Positions 1 to 12,182 of a DNA stretch of 64,000 bases are shown here, piece by piece. The notes beneath the pieces are model-generated. The model ran no database searches. It saw only the letters and a program-made list of their open reading frames with translations, and had not been told where the DNA came from. The stretch is taken from positions 13,150,091 to 13,214,090 of the forward strand of contig CM046340.1 in NCBI GenBank assembly GCA_025403435.1, written 5' to 3'. The translations under genes were made by a program, and so were the position numbers. The DNA comes from Artocarpus heterophyllus (Eukaryota > Streptophyta > Magnoliopsida > Rosales > Moraceae). Positions within the stretch are counted from its first letter, which is position 1. Each line of letters begins with the position of its first letter.

Positions 1-600
1 ACCCCCTCTCAAGTTTATAAAATCTGAACTATTTTCTACAATAAAAATTATTTTTATTCTCATTGTTTTATAAACTATAGTTTTCAAGCACTAGTTCTCG
101 TTTTAAACTTAATATGACGTTTTATTTTCATTTTAAGCTTTTACATTTTGAACGTCTATTTAAAACCACTATTAAACCAAACAGTTTAGAACTTATAATT
201 CAAACCGTAAGTTTTTAACCACATGATTTTGAATCTGTACATCAAACGAACATGAGAAGAGTTGAAACTATAAAAAGGATGTTAGTCGGTGAGGAGAAGG
301 GTCTTTTGGTTAGTTAAGAATTGTCTTGGTCTAACCAAGTGGGGAGAGGGGGTTAGTCTCTTGAATACCATCCGAACTAATAATTAGTTTTTCGAGTTCT
401 GTTTGTGTGTAGAACCACTGTTCTTCAATAAAGAATCATTTTCTTGTTCATTTGCATGTGAGAAAATCTAGTTTTTATCAATTAGTATCAAAGCATCGTT
501 TCTGGGAATAATAAAGAAGCATACAGAGGAGTGAGTTGACTCAGTTGAGAAAAAGATTCATGAGTTTAAGGAATCGTTGGAAGAGGGATTTATTAATATC
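1..600 (+). mobile_element. Truncated Ty1/copia-like LTR end with decayed primer-binding site
   Basis: The first ~480 bases read like the 3' half of a copia LTR: an AATAAA near 428 and an end in TTTTTATCA near 480. A few bases later comes TAGTATCAAAGC (484-495), which differs from the usual initiator-Met tRNA primer site TGGTATCAGAGC by two G-to-A changes. The following ~100 bases could be the start of a gag leader but hold no open frame. The left part of the LTR lies outside the window, and the element is cut off before copy A of the LRK10L array. The family assignment is inference. Confidence 0.5.
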
Positions 601-781
601 TAAATTTAAGAGACTAAATTCATATAATGAAGATTTTCTAAAAATTAAACACTAATAAAGAGTGCATGATATGACATATTAGGACAATAAAAGCTAGAAA
701 ATAAATACACAAACTGATATCCTAAATTGGCATCGTGTGGTTTTAAATTTACATAAACTTGCTAGAAGATTTGGTTGACAG

Positions 782-3700
782 TTATGTCGAAGGAGAAGAC
801 AAGAAGGGCTTGGGTGGTACTTGCAAGGAATCAACACTCCCTTCCAACATTTCTATTGCTTTACTCATTGTTGGTCGGTCTAAAGGGTCAGTCTGTATGC
901 ACCACAGGCTCATTATTGTCATTTTCCTCACTTTCGTTCTGTCTTCTTCATCCATAATTCTCTTCAATGCAAGCTCTTCATCTAGCTCTAGACGCTTGTA
1001 CACCCAGTGTGGAAAATATATTTCACTCGTGTTATCGGCCCTAACATTCACATTCCTTCTCCCTCCTACCATTTCCAAAATCATCATTCCATAGCTATAG
1101 ACATCAGACTTGTGTGAGACCTCTCCAAAGTTTCTGGAAAATACTTCGGGGGCAATATAACCAATAGTTCCTCTTGTACCCAACATAGAGATGGCACTCT
1201 CTTTTCTTGTACAAATTTTAGCCAGACCAAAATCCGATATTTTTGGCACAAAATCTGCATCAAGAAGTATGTTATGAGGCTTGATGTCAAAATGCAGAAT
1301 TCGAGTGTTGCAGCCGCTGTGTAAATATTCCAGTCCTTTAGCAATGCCAAGTGCGATTCGGTAATGCGCTTCCCAATTCAACTGATGACTGGTTTCGTCT
1401 GCATTTTCATCAAATATGAACTTCTCAAGAGATCCATTTGGCATGAACTCATATATAAGAGCTCTTTTAGTACTCTCAAAACAGAAACCCAACAAAGTGA
1501 CAACATTGACATGTGAAGTTCTACTAATTGTTGCCACCTCGTTGATGAAATCTTGTCCATCTTCACCTTTTGACTGGTTCAACACCTTCACTGCAACAAG
1601 ACTGCCATCTTCTAACTTTCCTTTGTACACATCGCCAAATCCTCCTTGGCCTAATTTTAATGTGAAGGAATTAGTAATTTTCTTAACATCCCTGTAACAG
1701 TATCTTTTAACTTGAATGGGTCCATAGTTCCGCAGGAATGCCTCGACATTATGCTGAATTTGATCCTGCTGCTTCCAAAAGAAAATAAACGACTTCTTCC
1801 TCCAGTAGTATAGTATCACTATTAGAATCAAGCCAATTCCTGAAACTGTGGCAACTGCAACATATTTCAAAGTAAAGAAATGAGAAAGCAAGCATAAAAA
1901 ATTACGAGTTACTAAATAATATACACACTCGTAAATCAAACTATTAAAAAATTAATCATATAGTTAAAATAGTACCTACTGATAGAGTAAAATTGTTTGT
2001 CGTACTATAAGAGCTTCCATAAAAAGAAATGATAAAACAAGCATAGAAAATTTTAAGTTAATTATCCAAAGGACTCTAACCAGAGATCTACAAGTAGTTT
2101 CAGCACATGTTTCAGTAACAAGCATTCAACGAGAATATTTTTACCTTTTACGAGTTTAACGGCTAGATAATTTCCCCCTTTTCCTGCAAAATGATAACCA
2201 TTTTAGTGAAGCAATGCAATGTCAATTTTTTTTTTTTTTTTGTATATTAAAATTAATACGAAGGTATCCCTAAACACTAATAAGAGGAAGGTATACAGTT
2301 GGTGTAATAAAAAACCAAATACATAACATGTGAATAAACCTAAAACACATGATATAAAAATATAAGGGCCCGTTTGTTTCGTGATTCGAATTACGGTTCG
2401 AGTTATTTTGCTACATTATTTTCTCTCATAAAAATTTAAATCTTTATTCAAATACTCTATTCAAATACTCGAACCAAACGGGCTCTAAATAACCCTATAA
2501 AAAAAATCTCCAGGATAGTATAAATAAAAAAATTAAGCCACCAAAACTGACATTTATGAAAATACTGCAAAGAATTCTCCAATACACAAATCGAGAGACT
2601 CACCAAAAGTGATCGTGACCATTGGAAAGGATTATAACCATTTTAATGGGGGTAGGACTTCCTAACCAAATAAGGAATTAATCGCCTCCTAATTAGAATG
2701 GTCTTTGTGGAATTTGATGTCTCACCTCCTATTCAACCAAAGAATACACGTCATGTAATTAAGGATGCTATTTTTCCAACGGAGATAGGCCCTGGGGGAC
2801 CCACGTCCCATAATAAGCGGGGTTGGGGGATTGCTAACAAGGTCTAAAGCGGGGATGGGGACAACTTCTTACCCTCGAATCGGGGTTGGGGTTGGAGCCG
2901 GGACATGAAACATTTCCCATCCCACTCCTACCTCGACGTACATATTTTTAAAAAAGGAAAATTACATGTATAGTAATTACATAAATTAATTATTAACACT
3001 ACTAATTATAATATTAAATTTGGGTAGTATTTATGACAAAGTTTAATCATAATATTGTTCTCTCTATACATATGTTTAAATTTGGTTTGTTTATAATATT
3101 AAATTTGGATTGTATTTATGACAAAGTTTAACTTAGTTGCTTTTCCAAACTTGCTAAAACTTTCATTGATGATAAACATTATAATGAGGCTTGGGGCACA
3201 TGTATGGGAAAGTATTCTTAACATAGAATCCCCGACTTACATGTACTTTAAAAGTTTAAAACAACAAAATTTAGTTGGATTAAAATGAAAGGTCCTTAAA
3301 CTTTCTTCTCTTTTAAAATAGTTGTTGTGTTGAATATTGTATCAAATTTTTGTCCTTGAACTTAAAAATGTGCAAAGTTAGTCAATCTCTCAAATAATTA
3401 ATGGATAATGTTAAATATTTAAAGTTTTATTAAATTTAGCCTCTGAAGTAGAAAATATTGTTTAAAAAAGTTATACTGATCTTCATCAAATAAATGGATG
3501 AAAAACGCTAACCATGAAGAGCTTAATTATAGTAAGAGTTAATATTGCCCTTGGACCCCCTTTTTTAGTGAAATAAAGGTGTAAAACAGTCACTTAGTTC
3601 AGAGGAAGTAACCACAAATTCTCATATGTAACTATTTCTATCTACTTTTTAGCGACGAGACTAATCTGTACACCATTTTTAGCTCAGTTCGTGGACGAAA

Positions 3701-4824
3701 TTGGTATAATTCACAGCGTATAAAATATCATTAGAGAGAGAGGGAGAGAGTTGAGAACCTTTCATAATTTTAATCCAATTATTTAAATGAATTTTAATCC
3801 AATTTTATTTCAGAGTTTTTTAAACTTAAAGTGTTGAGTTAATATGGCATAAACACAATCATTATAAACAATTATACATGCTAAGAGACACTTGATCAAA
3901 GCAACTCAAATCCTTTGTCTAATTTTTAGCGTTCTAAACGGTGTCTAACTAAGTATATTATAACGCAGGTTAAAAAATAGTTTCTTTTTTTATTTTTAAA
4001 AATAGGGGGAAAAAAACTGATTTGTAAAGAAGAGAGCGAAAAGGACACTGACCAGGCGGGTCACAATGCGCGCGGTGAGGCCTATCAGGGCAAAAGCACT
4101 TGAAACGATAGGAGGGATAATCGAATCCACACTTGCCTCCAGTGCTGTTACAAAAGGTGCAGTCATTTGCAACCCAACTAAGCATGAATCCTCCGCTCAG
4201 CACCTTTCTCATGTTTTCTTCATTAACCTCGCTGCTACTATACTTCATCACTGGCAAATCCACCCCACTTGATCCGATCCCGCACTTTTCCGACGCCTTA
4301 GCCACTCGGTTAGTGTCGTTCTCAGGCAAGGCCAAGACCCAATTAGTGTCGTTTTCTGCGGAGCAGCCGATCTTGTACTTGAGGAGTTCAGAAGAAGGGT
4401 TGTGGCAGTTTTGGAGCAAAAAGACTTGGCTTTGGTTTGGGGTGAGAAAGAAGTCAGCAGGGAGAGATGGTTTTCGGAGCGAAGGAAAACATGCGCTATC
4501 GTTGGGAGTCGAAAACGCGGTGTTTGAGACGATAAGAGACTTGTTTTGGTAGAAGATGGTGCGGACGATGTAGTCATCGCCGTTGAGATTGAGAATCGGG
4601 ATAGGATTGCCATTGTTGTAGTCACAAGAGAGGTGATACCCCGGGTATCCGCAGTAGTTATGCTCCTCTTCAATATAGAAGGGGAAGCTTATTGCTTGGC
4701 TGCCACAGCTTTTGGGAACGCTGCAGTTTTGGAACCTTTGGTCTACAACGCCAAAAGAAGTAATTGAAAAGAGGCATAAGATTGTAAGCAATAATGGTAG
4801 GAGTTTGGAGAAAAGGTTTTCCAT
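782..4824 (-). CDS. LRK10L: LRK10-like (WAK-type) receptor-like protein kinase, copy A; 3 exons, ~627 aa
   Basis: Exons on the minus strand: 4053-4824, 2145-2183 and 782-1854, all with GT/AG borders; the phases join to 628 codons including TAA. The start ATG at 4824 opens a signal peptide (residues ~1-25). A cysteine-rich GUB_WAK_bind ectodomain follows (CSVPKSCGS near 34) with several N-glycosylation sites, then a WAK_assoc_C block ending CFCPDRPH. The 39-nt middle exon is a short linker. The last exon starts with the membrane helix (~271-289) and then the kinase: GQGGFG loop ~339-344, Lys360 in VAVK, HFDIKPHN with Asp460, DFG 478-480. HFD replaces HRD, so this is a non-RD kinase, a class common in immune receptors. 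Expected role: plasma-membrane receptor kinase sensing the wall or pathogens; the ligand is unknown. The C-terminus stops shortly after VPPKPFLSSPS, earlier than in copy B. Confidence 0.9.
2184..4052 (-). other. Intron 1 of LRK10L copy A
   Basis: A 1.87 kb intron between the ectodomain exon and the 39-nt linker exon, with donor CCTG|GTCAGT (4053/4052) and acceptor TTTTGCAG|G (2184/2183). It holds a small Tourist-like MITE (2366-2485) and a GC-richer patch around 2780-2930 with repeated GGGGTTGGGG and CGGGGATGGGG words, probably a fragment of another TIR element. The rest is AT-rich and non-coding. Confidence 0.8.
2366..2485. mobile_element. Tourist-like (PIF/Harbinger) MITE, 120 bp, TSD TAA
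   Basis: The ends GGGCCCGTTTG and CAAACGGGCTC are near-perfect inverted repeats, flanked by the trinucleotide TAA on both sides (2363-2365 and 2486-2488). The small size, three-base duplication and lack of coding capacity fit a Tourist-type MITE. It sits in the large intron of copy A, away from the splice sites. Confidence 0.8.
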
Positions 4825-5609
4825 TTTGAGATCGATGAAGATAAATGTTGGGGAGGGACGAGTCTAATTTGTTTTTGGTTTATGCATGAAAATCAATGGA
4901 TTGCTCACTTTGGTTTAAATAATAATAATGGGTACGTAGGGAATTAATGGTCAATACTTAAGGCCATTTCAAACGTTATAATTAAGAGACGTTTTAACTC
5001 AAAAGATATTTTTGAACGTGTTTGATTAAATAAGATGATTAGGATTTTGGCTTTTATAAGTAATTTTAGAATAAGCTACCTCTTTGTTGTCTATCAAAAA
5101 AGTTTTCATGAAAAGCTATTTTATTTACATTTTTAATCTTTTATTTGTAAATAAAAAAACTAAAAAAATCATATTAATCTTCTTGTATTACTTTATTCTT
5201 ATAATAATATAAGCCTTTGAATTATTTAACGTAATTAAAAAGTTATGACATGATTTTCTTCTCCTACTGCTGAAAAAATAAAAGCATAAGCCATGTTAAA
5301 TAAGTCAAAACTTTGTTACGCGTCTTTTTAACTCGTGACCGTCTACAAGAGATCGCGTTGCCATGTGCTTGGAAACTTTTTCCTTTTTTGTTCGAAAAGT
5401 CGGATTAATGGACAGGGAAAAGGTTGCTTAGACTGCCTTCTTTATTAATAGTCTAACGTTGTCCTACCATTATGTTAAAAAAAAAAAAAAAGCAATGTCC
5501 TACTGTATATGGAGTGATGACTACGGTAACATTTAACATGTATTTTGGTTTACGAGGGGCTTGCATGTGTAGAAGGTAACATGAGATTTTAATATTCATC
5601 ACTTTTAAT
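4825..5609 (-). promoter_or_regulatory. Upstream region of LRK10L copy A, part of the duplicated unit
   Basis: AT-rich DNA upstream of the copy A start codon. By eye it aligns with 6389-6782 plus 11591-12020, and in part with the flanks of copies B and C (shared words such as CTTGGAAACTT and ATTTTGGTTTAC). The duplicated unit therefore included promoter DNA. No single core-promoter element could be assigned. Confidence 0.55.
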
Positions 5610-6388
5610 TAGGAGTGTTCATAGATTGAATTTTGAGGATTTAAAGTTAGCTTATAATCCAATTTAAAATTTTCAAGCTAAGAAATCCCTAATTGACAAT
5701 TTGATTTAAAACCTTTAGATTAGAAAAATCTCAATCCACAATCCAATCTAAAACCTTTAGATTGGATTTATGGATTTACGGACTAAGCTATGACTTTTTA
5801 AAATAAGAATATTGAAAGTTAATTTTTTCAACATCAAATATTAAAATAAATAATCCATAACATAAAATAGCTTAATAAAGTTAAATTTATTACTACCAAT
5901 CATTAAGACAAACTAGCTTCAGTAAAACTTAAAAGCAAGTCTTTTTAAAAAAATTCAAAATAAAAGATTGTTCATTCGTCAACAGTACTTAAAATTTCAA
6001 AGCATTTCTATTTCAATTATTTCAACTTCAATCACTTCTCTTAGAGTTTTCTATTTCTAACTTGGGCTGGGTTTTTTAAACACAACCTGTAATAATTGCT
6101 AGGCAAAAAACATTGGAAAAGTTTTTTTAGAAAGAAGGAAAAAGTTTTATCTTAATAAATATTACTAAAATTATAAAATATATATAAAATTATAAAATAT
6201 ATAAGTTTTTGCATTGACAGATTGGACGGATTAAGAATTCCTTAAGTTATAGTCCGATCCAAAATCTTCAAATTGGGATTTTCTCAATCTGGAACTAATC
6301 TAAAACTTTTCCTAATCCAATTCCAAACCTTTAGATTAGATTGGATTGGGCAGCTATCATGGATTCACGGATTTCGTGAACACCCCTG
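5610..6388. mobile_element. hAT-like non-autonomous element (~780 bp)
   Basis: The left end TAGGAGTGTTCA and the reverse complement of the right end CAGGGGTGTTCA match well, and CAGGGGTGTTCA resembles hAT terminal repeats. The flanking octamers CTTTTAAT and TCTTTAAC match at only five of eight positions, so the target duplication would be decayed. No coding potential. The element separates the upstream region of copy A from the relic fourth LRK10L unit. Confidence 0.5.
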
Positions 6389-6782
6389 TCTTTAACATAA
6401 TAATGGTAGGAGATTAGAGAAGAGGTTTTCATATTGGAGTTTGATTGGAATATAATTGTTGTGGTGACAAGTCTAATTTAATTTTGGGTTTGTGCATAAA
6501 AGAGATTACATTTTATCTTTTGGTTTAAATAGTGATCATAGTAGGGAATCAGTACTTAAAGGCCCATTTGGAAGGATTTAAAATATGTTGTTTTTAACTT
6601 ATTTAGCTAAAAAGGTAATTTTGAACATGTTTGAGTAGACAAGATAATTGAAATTTTAACTCTTATAAGCACTTTTTGAATAAGTTACCTCCTTTATGAA
6701 AAAAGTGCATATAAAAAGTTATTTTATTTACGTTATTAATCTTTTATTTGTGAATGAGAACCTAAAAACTTTTCATGTATAG
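6389..6782 (-). pseudogene. Relic of a fourth LRK10L unit (start of exon 1 plus promoter), left part
   Basis: Bases 6398-6435 resemble the extreme 5' end of the copy A coding sequence on the minus strand (copy A 4790-4824: first codons and start ATG). The following sequence matches the copy A upstream region (shared words GACAAGTCTAATTT, TTTTATTTAC, TTTTATTTGTGAA). The rest of the gene is gone. The homology stops at 6782, where a 4.8 kb solo LTR interrupts it, and resumes at 11591. Confidence 0.65.
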
Positions 6783-6971
6783 TGTAATGACCGGAAAAAT
6801 CCAGAAATTAATAAGTATAATTAATTGAGTATTTTTCCATCATTACTAAGCCAAGTACTTGAGAAAGTACAAGTTGAGCATTATTAACACGCAAATTTGA
6901 AGGTTTTACTAGCCATAAGACCTTAGAAATAAATAATGTTGTGAATGCACAAATTTATGTGCTTTATTTAT

Positions 6972-7191
6972 GAAACATGTAACAATGTAATGTTATGATA
7001 GTACATTAAAATAATTAATAATAATTATTTAATGTGTTAAATTAAAAGTTTATGATTTATTGATTACATGTACGAGCCAAAGAAACATGTAACAATGTAA
7101 TGTTATGATAGTATATTAAAATAATTAATAATTATTATTTAATGTGTTAAATTAAAAGTTTATGATTTATTGATTACATGTACAAGCCAAA
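6972..7191. repeat. 110-bp direct tandem duplication inside the solo LTR
   Basis: Two nearly identical 110-bp units, each beginning GAAACATGTAACAATG, lie head to tail (6972-7081 and 7082-7191). They sit in the U3 part of the LTR, upstream of the TATA box at 8330. Confidence 0.9.
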
Positions 7192-7968
7192 GAAATGATT
7201 TTTATAAGAATCTCAATTAGAATGTTTAAATTAGGATTACTTGACAAAAAGTGGAATTTTCAACTTACTATGATGATGTGGAAAATTCCTATATGATGTC
7301 AGTTCAGTAAAAGAAATCCAGATCAAAAGTGATCATGAGTTTCATACCATAAATTAAAAATGGTGAGCACCAAGTTCAAGTATGCAAGATTTATGACATG
7401 TTTTATTAAGATTGATCTTGAAATTTATAGAGATCATAAAATTTATAGAGATCATAAAATAAGATAAGAATTTTAAAAAAGTTATAAAGATCATTGGAAG
7501 TTCAAGAATTCCAATATTTTGAATATGTATGGTTAATTATTATACACATTAATAATTATGTAAAGTTTATTATTATTATTGTAAAGACAATAATAATAAT
7601 AACAATTGTCATAGTAATAGTAAAGAAGAAAAAGGGCGTTGATGGGTCCACGAATGTTAATCTATTACTAAGTTGTGGAACCATAAATAGCTCTTTACGA
7701 GAAATAGTTCAGGTTATATCCGTAAAGCACGAAATTGTGCTAAGTTGAGAATTTTAAATTAAATTGACTTTTAGATAGTCAATTTAATTTACAAAACTTT
7801 TACAAAATTACAACTATTGTTTTCATAATAAAATTTGAAGTTTACAACATGAAAAATCTCTAATGAGAAGTATATGTTATTACATTTTAAAGTTTTTAAA
7901 AGTTAAAAATAATAAAAATATTTATATTGAGCAAAGTTTTAAATACATAATGTCTTTCTTAGAATTCA

Positions 7969-8032
7969 TGTACACATATATATACATATATATGTGTGCA
8001 TATATATACATATATATGTGTGTACAGTTATA
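7969..8032. repeat. TA/TG dinucleotide dyad repeat
   Basis: Alternating ATATATAC and ATATATGTGTG blocks form a self-complementary low-complexity stretch in the U3 part of the solo LTR. Confidence 0.8.
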
Positions 8033-8329
8033 AAAATAGCTAATCGTCAGTTTTGAAGATAAATGTATCAAAGTTTATTGTACCAAAATTAAATCACAAA
8101 ATTCATATAGTATGGATAAATTTATGAAAATGATGTTTATATCAGCATGAATATTTTAGTAACACAATAATACAACAAGAAAATTGAAGATTTATGTGAT
8201 TATCTTTAGAGTGCAAATAAGTTACAGTTTTTAAAGGTACAATTATGTTTACAGAAATTTAAAGTTACGGATCAAAATTTGATCTACCCGGTACTGCACG
8301 ATTTGGACTGTGTGGACCACATGAGGGTC

Positions 8330-8337
8330 TATAAATA
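8330..8337 (+). promoter_or_regulatory. TATA box of the 4.8 kb LTR
   Basis: TATAAATA, followed ~50 bases later by CTCTCTCTC tracts and an abrupt rise in GC content, as expected for the transcribed start of an LTR. Confidence 0.6.
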
Positions 8338-11300
8338 CATGACACAAAAAAAAAAAAAAAAAACGGAGCCAATCAGATCAGCTCCCCTCTCTCTCTCTAC
8401 TTTCTCTCTCTACACTCTCTCTCCTCAAACCCAGTCCAAGAATCCGACCTCCATTGTCGACACCTCCTACACCATTGGAAAGATCTCGAGAAGCTGAGTC
8501 CGACGGTGTGCCGTGCCACCCACAACTCCACCGGAGGAAGCCCCACGCGCCGCCTGAAGTGGCGGTGAAACACAAAACTTTCCGATGTGATTTCTCCTCC
8601 GTCCGACCTCCGATTGACACGATCTTGGTGTCCACGGACTCAGAATGACGAGAGGAACAAGAAGACACCAATCTCCGAGCTCGATTTTGGCTGTAGCGAA
8701 ACGGCAGAGCTGCCCCATTCCCGCCGCCGTGCCACCACTCGATCTCGACGCCTCCAGCGACGGTGATCGACACCGCCACCACCATTCGACTCAGACGGCG
8801 ACGAGGAGTGAGAAGCACCTTCCAATTTCACGCCACAGCCGCCGCCTGCCGGAGATCGAAGACTGCCGTTAGCGCCGCCGCAGAAGCCACCGTCGCCACC
8901 GTTCCCGACCTTCTTCCCCAAAATTGACTGAGGCAAAACACTCAGTGATGCACGGTGAAGCTTCCCCAACCCTCAATTTCGTGCAACGATCGCCGGAGAC
9001 GCCCAACGGAGTTGCTCGCTTTTTGCCGTCGGCTTGTCATCGATTTTGCTGTTCCCGTCGACGGTGAGCGGAATTTGGTGCTTCGATTACGGTCAGAAGA
9101 GCACGACCAACATGAATGTGCCCTCAATTTCACGAGACGTCGTCGGATCGACGAAGAACAGCCTCCGCCGTCTACTGTCATCGTGAGCACTGCGGAACCA
9201 CCGATCCATGCCATGTTGAAGAGAAGCAACCGAGGGGAAATACTCAGAGGCCAACGCAGAACAAAATGCCCAGGTCAATTTGGGCCTAGCACCGGCGGAG
9301 TTCCACCGCCCTAGCCACCATGTTGAGCCGAGAATTTCGAGCTAAATCCGTGTTGATTGAAGTCAAATTGAGTAAAATTGAGCACACCATTGTACTCAGC
9401 AGGTCAAGATCTAGTAAAACCCAAACCACCGTCCGACCACCGGAGCCGCCCCACGCGCCACCGCGGGTGGCCGGCCTCCGGCGAACCTCGGGTCTCGAGT
9501 TCCCGACCTCCGATCGAAGATCCGAGGCCGCCTCCCGACTCGTTTCGATGCTCTAAACGCGATGGTGATCTCCGTTTGAGCTAATTCCACTCCAATAAAA
9601 ATCGTCCGATACCGACTGCACGTGGATTGAGGCGACTCATACTGTAGTAACGGAGTCCAGAACGATGTTTTCAACAATAATAAATCTCTATGGATCATTC
9701 CTAGCCATCCACAGTGGTCCAAGGAGCACTACTAAGGATGCAGCGTAGACTGTGGATATAGCGAGATGCAACTAGACTCGTACAGCTCAGAGTCCAGGTA
9801 AGTAGGAATCTCGCCTATAGTATGAATAGTTTTAAAAATAGATTAATTTTAAATATTTTAATAAAATTTATGAAAATACATGATCAGTGATTTATTACAC
9901 TGTTCATAAGTTATGATGTGATATGCTATGTTATGAAATGATGTGAAATGCTATTATGATGATGATGATGATATGATTAATGTGTGATGTATGCAATATA
10001 TAAATTATATTGTTTAATCACCTTCAAGTGAAGTATGATAATGATTTACGATTCATCTATGATTATGAGTTACGATTTATGAATTACGAAATTGTGATGT
10101 CATGTAGTGATAAGTCATACTGCATACACACAATAAAACAAGTGAAACTTATGAGACAAGTTAGGGGTGTCGTACCAACCTCCCGACCCACGGGGAGGCT
10201 TCATGTTAAAGAAATGAATGATCTTGGTGTCGTTGGGACCTCGCGAACCCTAACTTCCCAAGCCTCGCGCGCAACCGGTACGATCACTCGGGCCCAAAGT
10301 AAGAAGATAAGTTACAGCTTAATTAATTAAGCATAAATCAAGTTGATAAGCAAGCATAAAATGCTCATGCATACTTTTATTAAAATGATTTTAATCATGT
10401 TTTGCGAGGTTAATTTCCTACTTGCTGAGCGAAAGCTCATTTAAGTATGTTCATGTTGTAGGTAAGAAAAATCTGTCAGCGACACTTGATGGACAATGGT
10501 GAGCGGCGGACGAATGGTGAAGATGAGAATGGATACCGCTCACGCAATGTAATATTTCCGCATTAGTACTTTACGAATTTATGCATGTTTTATTTTACGA
10601 AATTTCGTATGCTTACACTTTACGAAAATTATGTGCATATGAATAAGTAAATAATTTACGTAATTATGTTTTAAAAACCGAGCTTGTGATTACGCAACCT
10701 TGGTTCAGAGGATTTTAAAGTTTAAAGATGTTGCAATAAACGATGCAACAAATGCATGAAATTTATAGGAAAGAAAATTATAAGTTTATTTGGAATTGCA
10801 AAGGATTATTGGAGTTTTACATTAAGTTAAGAAATGAAGTTATAGATATGTTTTTATGAAGTTATTATGAAAGTTTTAAAGAAAAGCTTTAAGAAATTAG
10901 TAACTTAAGCTTAAAAGTTTAAGTTGTAAGAAATTATGTTTTGTTAAGTTTAAAAAGGTTAACTTTTAAGAGAATACAATGTTATTTTTAAGATGTTAAA
11001 ATTATAAGTAAAATATATAAATAATTGCTAATAAAGTTTTAAAGAGCATTTAAATGAGATTTTATTTATTATTTAATTTAAAATTATCTTGAGAATAGTT
11101 GTATTTAAATTGAGAAATGTCTTTAAAGTAATAGTTGCTAAATAATTACTCTTATGTTAAAAAGGAAAAGTTCAAGAAAATTACTATGGTTATGTTTCAA
11201 GAGATTAATGTTATGAATTATGAAAAGGATTATACTTTTAGAAATTATAACTATGTTAAGACGTAATGTTTATTATTACGTTATTATCACGTTTCAGACT

Positions 11301-11590
11301 TTTACGTATTACGTTAGGTTTACGTAATGTAGTTTTGAGAAATGATTATTGTATCTTTTAAGGTTATATGTTAAGAATTCTTTATCAATAAGAATTCGTT
11401 TGTTATTAAGATTTGAAAAATAGTTATTTCTTCCTCTAAGGTTTCATGTTAAGGATTCCTCAGTAAGAATCCATATATATATTGGTTAAAAAAAAAATTA
11501 TCACGAATTTTTCTATCTTAATTGTAAGTAAGTATAAGTTTATGATGATGTTTAAGTTAAGTGACGGCCACGTAAGGACGGGTTGTTACA

Positions 11591-12182
11591 TATAGTTACT
11601 TTACTTTTTATAATAATTTAAACTTTTGAATCATTTCACTAAATAGGTTTAAAAGCTCTCTCACTCTCAAGATTTAAATAGTAATTAAAAAGTTTTGACT
11701 TATAATTTTCTTATTCTACTTTCTAACAGTAAAACACCCAAATGAGTCGAAACTTTGCTATGCGTCCTTTTGACTTTTAACCGTTTACAGAAGATCACCT
11801 TGCCAAGTACTTGGAAACTTCCTCTTGTTTGTTTGAAAAGTCGCATCCATGACACGGTTACTTAGACTACCTTTTATGTTAAGAGTATTGTCCCACCATA
11901 TTGTTCAAAGAAAAATGTCCTACCATATATGAAGTGCGGACTGCGGTAACATTCAACATGTATTTTGGTTTACTAAGGGGCTTGCACTGCGTGGAAAACA
12001 GCATGAGAGTTTAGTCATGTCAAGGACTAGAAAGTTTGTCATTCAATCACAGTAGAGAGAGACCAACTACAATCCAGCGTCATACATTCTACCAAGATTA
12101 GGTGCACTGAAGGACTTAAATAATTATTTGGGACCTCTTTTTTTTTTTTTTTTCTTCTCGTGTACTTTATTTTGTCATAATA
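11591..12182 (-). other. Duplicated LRK10L upstream flank, right part
   Basis: Continues the homology with the copy A upstream region (about 5190-5600) after the solo LTR. Shared features include an ACTTGGAAACTTC-like word, a TCCTACCATATATG-like word and TGTATTTTGGTTTAC. Non-coding. Confidence 0.6.

Larger units (their letters stand above)
6783..11590 (+). mobile_element. Solo LTR of a large Ty3/gypsy-type element, 4.8 kb, TSD TATAG
   Basis: The sequence starts TGTAATGACCGG and ends GGGTTGTTACA. It is flanked on both sides by TATAG (6778-6782 and 11591-11595), and the interrupted LRK10L flank resumes cleanly outside. A TATAAATA box at 8330 is followed by a CT-rich start region and a GC- and CG-rich leader (about 8440-9700). 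A TGAGCGAAAGCTCA hairpin lies at 10426-10439. No primer site, polypurine tract, gag or pol is present. Unequal LTR recombination is the usual origin of such a structure. The orientation rests on the TATA box and hairpin, and the clade is uncertain. Confidence 0.8.

Noticed and set aside
759..1094. 111-codon plus-strand ORF rich in serine, with similar ORFs at 18734-19075 and 27684-28037
   Set aside because: All are antisense shadows of the C-terminal kinase exon in copies A, B and C; their similarity follows from the paralogy of the kinase.
8378..9722. Several overlapping ORFs of 60-146 codons on both strands
   Set aside because: They lie in the GC-rich leader of the 4.8 kb solo LTR, overlap in all frames, and show no recognisable domain. 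They reflect composition.
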